NCBI GenBank assembly: GCA_947378905.1
Contig: CANCLV010000071.1
Span: 1 to 5,110 of the forward strand
DNA length: 5,110 nt
Reading direction: 5' to 3'
Source: Opitutia bacterium
Lineage (GTDB): Bacteria > Verrucomicrobiota > Verrucomicrobiia > Opitutales > UBA953
The notes under the pieces: model-generated
The model's input: the letters and a program-made list of their open reading frames with translations, nothing else
Database searches by the model: none
What the model was told of the DNA's origin: nothing
Part shown: one piece after another, positions 1-5,110 of the stretch
Layout of the letters: each line of letters starts with the position of its first letter
Numbering within the stretch: position 1 is the stretch's first letter
Translations under genes and position numbers: made by a program

Positions 1-9
1 ATGAAAGCT

Positions 10-74
10 GTAGGCTACTTTTTTTCTTCAAACGATTTCACAAACCGACAAATCATTCGCTTGATAAACTTTAG
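10..74 (+). other. Candidate spliceosomal intron upstream of the channel exon
   Basis: This AT-rich stretch begins GTAGGC, carries a pyrimidine tract early on, and ends AAACTTTAG just before the channel exon. The channel reading frame meets an in-frame TAA at 65-67, so the coding exon cannot extend further left, and the AG at 73-74 is the natural acceptor. The donor at 10 is only a guess: any GT further left, outside the window, would serve as well. If it is right, positions 1-9 are the end of a preceding exon and the intron is 65 bp in phase 1. The acceptor is fairly secure; the donor is weak. Confidence 0.4.
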
Positions 75-145
75 ATGCTCCTACTGTGAATGTCACAGTC
101 TCCATGTATATTCTTAAAGTTCGATCGGTGAGCGAAGTGACGTCG
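75..145 (+). CDS. Cys-loop ligand-gated ion channel, ligand-binding-domain exon (animal, partial)
   Basis: The exon encodes 23 complete codons after two bases that finish a split codon. The peptide begins APTVNVTV and continues SMYILKVRSVSEVTS. This fits the early beta strands of the extracellular domain of pentameric ligand-gated channels, where the family shows V.V..YI.SI.S.SEV followed by MDFTVD. It runs straight on after splicing at 145/222 into DFSVDLLF, with the spacing expected between SEV and DFxVD. The exon has no bacterial-style start or ribosome binding site, and an in-frame stop lies just upstream of the acceptor. These proteins are plasma-membrane neurotransmitter receptors. The ligand and the ion selectivity cannot be decided from this piece. 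The assignment rests on remembered family patterns read together with the next exon. Confidence 0.8.
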
Positions 146-221
146 GTAAACAGACAAGCAAATGCTTAGAAGAAAACATCCCTTTGTTTTTAATTGGATA
201 GAAGTTATATTTTGCTTTAAG
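146..221 (+). other. 76-bp GT-AG spliceosomal intron in the channel gene
   Basis: The intron starts GTAAAC right after the codon for the Ser of SEVTS and ends TTTGCTTTAAG just before the codon for the Asp of DFSVD, so it is phase 0. It is T-rich near its 3' end. Its length is not a multiple of three and it has an in-frame TAG at 167-169, so the protein can only be read through if it is removed. A second donor-like GTGAGC at 128 is also in frame, but using it would delete the conserved SVSEVTS segment, so 146 is preferred. A spliceosomal intron is direct evidence for nuclear eukaryotic DNA. Confidence 0.8.
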
Positions 222-425
222 GACTTTTCGGTCGACCTCTTGTTCACTCAAGAGTGGCACGATCAGCGGCTCAAGTTTGATGATTGGTCCCCTTTTTCCA
301 AGCTTGATTACATCAGTCTCCATTACAGCCTTCTGGACAGCATATGGCAACCTGACACCTTTTTCCGCAACATGATTGACGGCTCGTTTCCTTCGATAAC
401 CGTCTCCAATCGCCTATTACACGTT
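222..425 (+). CDS. Cys-loop ligand-gated ion channel, second ligand-binding-domain exon (cut at the junction)
   Basis: Sixty-eight codons encode a continuous stretch of the extracellular domain. Visible family motifs, by residue of this exon: DFSVDLLFTQEWHDQRLKFDD (1-21) corresponds to the beta strand with loop D and the W.D.RL.F signature. The segment IWQPDTFFRN (41-50) holds the W.PD.FF loop A motif. The end, SITVSNRLLHV (58-68), matches the V.NRLLR. strand. RLKF and WQPDTFF recall anion-selective invertebrate receptors (glutamate, histamine, GABA or acetylcholine-gated chloride channels), but the subclass is uncertain. After HV the family would continue with a YPDG-type turn and then the Cys-loop. 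Instead the frame reads Pro-Lys and stops at 432-434, so homology ends abruptly. The membrane segments are absent. Prokaryotic homologues exist (GLIC, ELIC), but the motif set and the intron point to an animal. Confidence 0.85.
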
Positions 426-428
426 CCC
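416..428. other. Junction between animal-like and bacterial DNA
   Basis: Channel homology in frame 3 runs convincingly up to the Val codon at 423-425. The bacterial protein A frame (frame 2) is open from 380 and must be in use by about 430. In that frame a TGA at 377-379 prevents extension further left. The change of frame, gene family and gene style (intron-split versus intronless operon) within a dozen bases places the join here. The exact base cannot be fixed, since a few bases of shared sequence could sit at the join. No transposon end or target-site duplication is seen. Confidence 0.7.
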
Positions 429-3400
429 AAATAACTACACAAAACGGTTCAGAAATTCCTGAGCGTGTTGGTTTCGTTTATGAAGTTCCGCTGCGTAATG
501 ATTTTTGGAATGGTGTTGTAGATCGCTGGAATCCCTTTTCGGCAGATACGAGTAAAACCTCAGCAGATAATTTAAATGGTCGCATTGAAAGAGGTCCAAC
601 ATGGGATCTGTATCGCAATTACTATCGTCTCTACAAAAAAGAAATCGAAGCCTGTTCACAGTCACAAACCATCTTAGGACAACCCTCCGTCGGAACTGGA
701 GCCATGTTTGCTCACGGTATTGAGCCGCTTACCTATGCGAATGGAAGTACCACAACCTATCCATCGCCTTATGGATTCCTCGAACCAGGCACGAGCACAA
801 CGAGCGGTGAAGTAACGCTCAATAAATACTATAACTATGCGGACTCGGAAGGCCCTCAGTATGACATGCACATGTACTACTCGAGTCACAAAGCTACCGG
901 AAATTCAACCAACCCGATTGCATGGCCAACGAACATGAAAATTGCGCCGAGCATTATTCGTTTCTCGATGATGTACTCGTTGGTATGGAATGACAATAAA
1001 GTGGGTATCAGCATCGATCCCTTTATCGTGGTGCACAATCCGTACGACGTAGCGATTGAGTTTGCTGGACTCAACATGGTGGGCTCAGAGAAAGAAGCGA
1101 CGCACATTTTTGAATTCTTCTATTCGCCCACAGGCTCATCGCTTAACGCTGTACAAATTGGCGATATTTTCCCTGGGCAAACTTTTGAACAAAATCACCA
1201 ATTCAGTATTCGTATGCTGGCTGGTTCACGCGGTACCACCTTTGGAGGAGGAACGGGTGCAACAAAATCAAATGTCTTCCGTCTAGAACCAGGAGAAGTG
1301 CGTGTCATCGGCGCAACCAACGATAACAACCCTGCAACCATTGATGCCTATAAGTCGGTCGATATCCCCTGCGACTTCGTTTACACCGAGGGAAGTCAGT
1401 TCTTCATCCCGATGGATCCTTACGCCAACATTGCTTATCGTACAGGCTCTCCTACGGCCGCGAATCAGTTTCAACCTAAACAGCCTACAGCAGTGGATGA
1501 TGCCACCTACAAAGCTATTTATGGCACGACTAACACCTCACTCCTTTATGGTGCCCAAACAGTTTTATCTGGCTGGGATGGAACGGTCTCCAGTTTGAAC
1601 GCGAAAGGAAGCACCGGACAGATCTTTGTTAAGGCACGAAATGAAGGCTCATTAAACTTTCAGCCATACAAAGGTTACTATTTTGCATTCACTCAGAATA
1701 CCACCTTACCACGTGGCTCAGGCCACGTAGTCGATGGTGGTAATCAGGATTTTTCTTTCTACCTCCAATATGATACGAGTGTTAAGGGAGATAAGCTTTA
1801 CAAGTACCGTCACTGGATGGGCCCTAAAACAACTTCCGATGAATTAAAGACCGATGGTACTGGCAGCGTAACCAATAATTTCTGCGTCAACGAACCACTC
1901 ATCATGGAGTTGCGAGCGATGACCACTGGCTGGCCGCTTTACGGTAACGCCAATAAGGGATACACATCTGCCTCCGATCCAGAGTTTGGTGGAAATATTA
2001 TTGGATACGACGAAACCTATCTATCGGGTGCTGCTCACCCTATTGCTCGCACACTTCCCGAAGCGTTCAACAGTTCGAGTGGTTGGCGCGGGATGTCAAA
2101 AATGGGTGGAACTGCTTTGGCGGCGTCTAAACAGCAATTTTTCATTTTAGATTTCTTTGTGCGTGGTGCAGCTGAAACCAGCACCGCCGGAGCCACTGAC
2201 TACTACGCGACCAAGCCTGGAAGCAATGAAAGCAAATGGCCTAATAAACTGAGTGCTCCTGCTGAAATCATACCAGCACCCATGACTCCTTACTTTATCA
2301 GTACGAGACCACTGCAGGCGAGTTTCATGGCGTATGACGGAAAAGCGAGCGCGCCCGTAGGATGGATTTGCCGACAAAGCCCACTTCTTGCTGGAGCCAC
2401 CAATAAAATGCTCGATATTGATTCGGGTACTCGCAACCAGAGTTACTGGGGAAAATCTATTAGAGTAGCAAATGGCGGTGAAACGAGTGCTATTCTTTTT
2501 CCTATTCCACGTCGCCCATTACTTTCAATTTCTCAGTTAGGTGCTGCAGGTACAGCTCAGTACGTAACCGATCCTGATCTGACAGTAGGTTCATCGTTCG
2601 CAAATCCAGGAATTAAAGATCTTTCCAAAATTGTAGATTGGCCGGGCTCTAAGAATCCTGAAACAGCAGCCGATCCAGCAGTTCCTGAACACGGCTATGT
2701 TGTAAAATCAGTTTCAGGCGGAACCATTGCTGGCGTCTCTCAAGGAAAACTTGCACGCAATAAAGCAAACGTACGTACGGATGCTGCTTTCGCTGCCAAT
2801 CTCGCCTTGTGGGATGCATACTGGTTTAGCGGATTAAATACTCAGGCCAAATCATTCTCTGATTCTCCTTCTACAGCTTGGCCAACCGGACCAAATCTGC
2901 CTACGGATTCTGCAATTCTAGCCGCACAAGCAACCGCGCTAGGACTTAATGGCGTAACCGATTTAGCTACGCTCAATGGAATTAAGGCAGCTCTAGATAA
3001 AGGGTATAACCCACTCGCCAATAAACGTGTAGCCTATCGACCTGACCCATCTGCACCAACCACAACGACCACTTCAACAGTAGGAATGCAAAATACAATC
3101 TTCCCCGATTACCTGACCTTCCCGCACCCTACTTTCTTGGGACGTCGTTCGCTCTACGACGGTGGTTTTAATATTAACTCCACCTCTAAAGCCGCATGGA
3201 AAGCTATTCTCGCGTCACTGCGTAAACAGAAACTTCCGGAAGGTTCTGCTCAAGCTGATGGCACACCACTCACGCGCTTCGCTCGTGCCTTCGGAAGCAA
3301 CGATGGCACAAAAACTCCTTGGAGTAGCTACCGCGAATTAACCGATTCGGAAATCGATGAACTCGCTGGTGCAGTGGTTAATGAAGTCCGTAAACGCGGA

Positions 3401-4048
3401 CCGTTCATGTCACTCAGCGACTTTATTAATCGTCGCTTGGTCAATGATGACAATTTTGGACTCAAAGGCGCACTCCAAGCCGCAATCGATGCTACCACAA
3501 TTAACGACACCGCCATCACTAATGGCGGAGGTACATTTGCTACAGTTAAAGGCACCGCCCTCAGCTCACCCTACTTACCGATCAAAGCTAACGACCGGTT
3601 CCCATCGATGCGCTCGATGAGCAAAACTAATAAAGATACCGATGTGACCGCCGGACTGGGCGCTCCAGGCATTGTAACCCAAATGGATGTACTTAATTCG
3701 ATTGGACCTAATTTAACGGCACGTTCCGACACCTTTGTGATTCGTGCCTACGGTGAGGCCTTTGACAACAACGGACAGTCCATCGGTAAAGCCTGGATCG
3801 AAGTGGTTGCTCAACGTTCAACTGACTACATCGCCCTTGCCAATGAAGAGCCCAATATCCGTGCTCAGTTCTACCGTAATAACATCAACAGCAACTATTC
3901 CGACTTCGAAACTAAGCCGACTGTAGATCACTATAAACGCAATACTTCGAGCGACACGACTAAGAATCAGCTCATTAACTTAAACCGAATTTTGGGTCGT
4001 CGCTTCAATACGATTTCGTTACGCTGGCTTAACCCTCAAGAAATTTAA
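425..4048 (+). CDS. Verru_Chthon cassette protein A-like large exported protein (5' end missing)
   Basis: This is an intact frame of 1207 codons whose N-terminus is cut off at the junction. The first in-frame ATG is at 704, but plausible protein (ERVGFVYEVPLRNDFWNGVV, then DRWNPF) precedes it, so 704 is unlikely to be the true start. Numbering from 425, residues 972-1005 hold an acidic helix followed by RGPFMSLSDFINRRL. Residues 1101-1113 read SDTFVIRAYGEAF, and the protein ends GRRFNTISLRWLNPQEI. From memory, these three elements are typical of cassette protein A, found in Verrucomicrobia beside small proteins with prepilin-type N-termini. Family members usually start with a hydrophobic membrane or export segment, which would lie in the lost part. 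The protein is rich in Gly, Ser, Thr and Asn, with a short Thr run near 3056-3080, which suits an exported protein. Its biochemical role is unknown; a part in pseudopilus or surface assembly is inference. A secreted gene follows 2 bp downstream. Confidence 0.82.
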   Translation, partial: SQITTQNGSEIPERVGFVYEVPLRNDFWNGVVDRWNPFSADTSKTSADNLNGRIERGPTWDLYRNYYRLYKKEIEACSQSQTILGQPSVGTGAMFAHGIEPLTYANGSTTTYPSPYGFLEPGTSTTSGEVTLNKYYNYADSEGPQYDMHMYYSSHKATGNSTNPIAWPTNMKIAPSIIRFSMMYSLVWNDNKVGISIDPFIVVHNPYDVAIEFAGLNMVGSEKEATHIFEFFYSPTGSSLNAVQIGDIFPGQTFEQNHQFSIRMLAGSRGTTFGGGTGATKSNVFRLEPGEVRVIGATNDNNPATIDAYKSVDIPCDFVYTEGSQFFIPMDPYANIAYRTGSPTAANQFQPKQPTAVDDATYKAIYGTTNTSLLYGAQTVLSGWDGTVSSLNAKGSTGQIFVKARNEGSLNFQPYKGYYFAFTQNTTLPRGSGHVVDGGNQDFSFYLQYDTSVKGDKLYKYRHWMGPKTTSDELKTDGTGSVTNNFCVNEPLIMELRAMTTGWPLYGNANKGYTSASDPEFGGNIIGYDETYLSGAAHPIARTLPEAFNSSSGWRGMSKMGGTALAASKQQFFILDFFVRGAAETSTAGATDYYATKPGSNESKWPNKLSAPAEIIPAPMTPYFISTRPLQASFMAYDGKASAPVGWICRQSPLLAGATNKMLDIDSGTRNQSYWGKSIRVANGGETSAILFPIPRRPLLSISQLGAAGTAQYVTDPDLTVGSSFANPGIKDLSKIVDWPGSKNPETAADPAVPEHGYVVKSVSGGTIAGVSQGKLARNKANVRTDAAFAANLALWDAYWFSGLNTQAKSFSDSPSTAWPTGPNLPTDSAILAAQATALGLNGVTDLATLNGIKAALDKGYNPLANKRVAYRPDPSAPTTTTTSTVGMQNTIFPDYLTFPHPTFLGRRSLYDGGFNINSTSKAAWKAILASLRKQKLPEGSAQADGTPLTRFARAFGSNDGTKTPWSSYRELTDSEIDELAGAVVNEVRKRGPFMSLSDFINRRLVNDDNFGLKGALQAAIDATTINDTAITNGGGTFATVKGTALSSPYLPIKANDRFPSMRSMSKTNKDTDVTAGLGAPGIVTQMDVLNSIGPNLTARSDTFVIRAYGEAFDNNGQSIGKAWIEVVAQRSTDYIALANEEPNIRAQFYRNNINSNYSDFETKPTVDHYKRNTSSDTTKNQLINLNRILGRRFNTISLRWLNPQEI

Positions 4049-4050
4049 TC

Positions 4051-4887
4051 ATGCGTCTCATTCGCTTTGTATTGCTCGCAATCGTCGGGCTCAACTCCAT
4101 CGCCTTCGCCGCCAACACGGCTAGCAAAGAAGAGAAAGTGCCTGCCGCAAATAATAACAAAAAGGCGGCTAAGGAGGAAAAAAATTACAACCTTCGTTTT
4201 GCTTGGTGGGAAGAACCTGCAAGTATCCCTGATCTTTATGTGCTTTCAGGAAATAAATACATCTCCGTTTCACCGCGCAATATGTCCATGTCTCCAAGCG
4301 TGGGAGTTAACTGCGAAGAGAAAGTAGATTTACTGCGAAAGCTGATTTCCGAGGAGAAAGACAATAACGGCCGCCCCAAGGAATCCTACGAAGTCTACAC
4401 GAGCGTCAACCTAACTCAGATTGATTCTCATGATTTAGGTATTTTGCTCATTCCGAATAAACAAAAGAATATAGTAGGATCCCGAGTCTTCGATTTTAGT
4501 GCTCGAGGTTTCCCCTATGGTTCATTCATCGCTGTTAATGTCACCCGATCCAAAATTGCTTGCACAATCGACGATAGCAATTTTGTGGTTTTACCAGGAG
4601 CTTTTGGTCGCTTAGACAAACTTTTTACTGAACGCACTGTCGCCCATGTAGGTATGGTCGCTACGGATAGTAATGGCGTTGAAAATAAAATCGTCTCCAC
4701 AAAGATGGTCTTTAATGAGAACGTTCGTACTCTTTACTTCATTATCCCTTCACCTGGTATCAGTAAATATGATGTGCGCTGCATTATGGACATCGATTCT
4801 ACGCCCGCGAAGTCAGTAGATAGTACCAGCACGCCTTCCGAAGATACGAACAGCAAAAACTCTAAGCCTAAAAAGGCTGCTCAGTAA
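4051..4887 (+). CDS. Exported protein of unknown function, downstream partner of protein A
   Basis: This 278-aa protein starts at an ATG two bases after the protein A stop. No strong Shine-Dalgarno is present, so translational coupling is likely. The N-terminus MRLIRFVLLAIVGLNSIAFA is a clear Sec signal peptide with a probable cut after AFA, and no lipobox Cys. Residues 22-45 form a Lys/Glu/Ala/Asn-rich charged linker. A mature region of about 200 residues follows, rich in predicted beta strands, including NYNLRFAWWEEP, PDLYVLSGNKYISV, RGFPYGSFIAVNVTRS and SNFVVLPGAFGRL. The FPxGSxxxxN...LPG pattern recalls small beta-sandwich periplasmic proteins of Verrucomicrobia and Planctomycetes, but no named family is recognised. 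The last ~28 residues are a Ser/Thr/Lys-rich disordered tail ending KPKKAAQ. Mature protein has three Cys, so a disulfide is possible. Position and export suggest it works with protein A in the envelope; this is inference. Confidence 0.85.
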   Translation: MRLIRFVLLAIVGLNSIAFAANTASKEEKVPAANNNKKAAKEEKNYNLRFAWWEEPASIPDLYVLSGNKYISVSPRNMSMSPSVGVNCEEKVDLLRKLISEEKDNNGRPKESYEVYTSVNLTQIDSHDLGILLIPNKQKNIVGSRVFDFSARGFPYGSFIAVNVTRSKIACTIDDSNFVVLPGAFGRLDKLFTERTVAHVGMVATDSNGVENKIVSTKMVFNENVRTLYFIIPSPGISKYDVRCIMDIDSTPAKSVDSTSTPSEDTNSKNSKPKKAAQ

Positions 4888-4888
4888 G

Positions 4889-5110
4889 TTACTTCAGTCC
4901 GCTCGTCGCTTCCACATCAGCTAACCAAACAACACGACTGCTCTGACTTCTAAGAGTCTGACCAGGATGCTGTTTTGGATCGAATGCACCGGCACAAACC
5001 GACGCTAGGGCTGGGGCTTTGCCTTTGCCATTCACGAGGACGATAATTTTTCCGCACTCTGCCAAGCCAGCCTCGGTAATTGTTAGGCGCCAACCCCTGC
5101 CAGGCCACTC
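4889..5110 (-). CDS. pgl: 6-phosphogluconolactonase, C-terminal part (5' end beyond window)
   Basis: The reverse strand is open from the window edge to a TAA at 4891-4889, giving 73 residues, about the last third of a ~230-aa family member. It contains WRLTITEAGLAECGKIIVLV, then NGKGKAPALASV, and near the end SRVVWLADVEAT. This follows the C-terminal pattern of the glucosamine-6-phosphate isomerase/6-phosphogluconolactonase (DevB/Pgl) fold: R.TLT...L......I.FLV.G..KA..L..V..., then a WL.D..A ending. The enzyme hydrolyses 6-phosphogluconolactone to 6-phosphogluconate in the cytosolic oxidative pentose phosphate pathway. The N-terminal active-site region is outside the window, so Pgl cannot be fully separated from NagB-like relatives; the RLTIT and WL.D features favour Pgl. 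It converges on the exported-protein gene with one base between stop codons and has no visible link to it. Confidence 0.8.
   Translation of the reverse strand, partial: EWPGRGWRLTITEAGLAECGKIIVLVNGKGKAPALASVCAGAFDPKQHPGQTLRSQSSRVVWLADVEATSGLK

Noticed and set aside
1..117. 38-codon frame beginning with the ATG at position 1
   Set aside because: It runs out of frame through the first channel exon, has no recognisable protein features and ends inside that exon. It looks like chance.
380..424. Bacterial frame reading RLVSFDNRLQSPITR as part of protein A
   Set aside because: The same bases encode SFPSITVSNRLLHV in the channel frame, which fits its family better. Both cannot be ancestral coding sequence, so the bacterial part is taken to start near 425, though a few codons either way remain possible.
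222..425. Prokaryotic pentameric channel (GLIC/ELIC type) as an explanation
   Set aside because: The frame is interrupted by a GT-AG intron with in-frame stop, and the motifs are closer to animal receptors than to the bacterial homologues.
162..434. Continuous 90-codon reading frame with an ATG at 162, read as a small bacterial gene
   Set aside because: Its first 20 codons fall in the intron and match nothing in the channel family. The homology begins exactly at the splice acceptor (222), and the stop at 432-434 lies just beyond the junction.
704..706. ATG as the start of the protein A gene
   Set aside because: The frame is open from 380, with plausible protein-like sequence before the ATG and no Shine-Dalgarno in front of it. 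The gene is better treated as 5'-truncated.
4862..4878. AGCC/GGCT hairpin near the end of the exported-protein gene as a terminator
   Set aside because: The stem is only four base pairs, sits inside the coding region and is not followed by a T-run.
4942..4962. Repeated TCTGAC and a GACT/AGTC inverted repeat
   Set aside because: They are six and four bases long, lie within the pgl coding region and are expected by chance.

Overview
The window is a composite of two unrelated kinds of DNA joined near positions 416-428. The left ~425 bases look animal. On the + strand, two short exons (75-145 and 222-~425) split by a 76-bp GT-AG intron spell part of the extracellular ligand-binding domain of a Cys-loop pentameric ligand-gated ion channel (GluCl/GABA/glycine/nicotinic superfamily). 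Conserved family segments can be read in order (VSMYILKVRSVSEV, DFSVDLLF, EWHDQRLKF, WQPDTFF, SNRLLHV), and the splice joins the frame exactly. The small intron fits a compact-genome invertebrate such as a crustacean or rotifer, but the host cannot be named from this fragment.

From about position 425 to the end the DNA is bacterial, most likely from the phylum Verrucomicrobiota. A 1207-codon reading frame (425-4048) without its N-terminus reads as a large exported protein of the 'Verru_Chthon cassette protein A' type. The diagnostic signals are the C-terminal RGPFMSLSDFINRRL motif, a SDTFVIRAYGEA segment, and the ending GRRFNTISLRWLNPQEI. Two bases later starts a 278-aa exported protein of unknown function (4051-4887), apparently in the same transcription unit. 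One base after its stop, on the - strand, ends a convergent partial gene (4889-5110) that looks like the C-terminal third of 6-phosphogluconolactonase (pgl/DevB), the enzyme of the oxidative pentose phosphate pathway.

The two bacterial + strand genes plausibly form a cell-envelope or export module; pgl is a housekeeping neighbour. The animal fragment has no functional link to them. The join cuts the channel gene inside its ligand-binding domain and cuts protein A before its N-terminus. The simplest reading is a chimeric contig, for example from a metagenome or host-associated sample. A real insertion of bacterial DNA into an animal gene is possible but less likely. There is no gene-free stretch over 300 bases, and no RNA gene, CRISPR array, insertion sequence or convincing terminator was seen.
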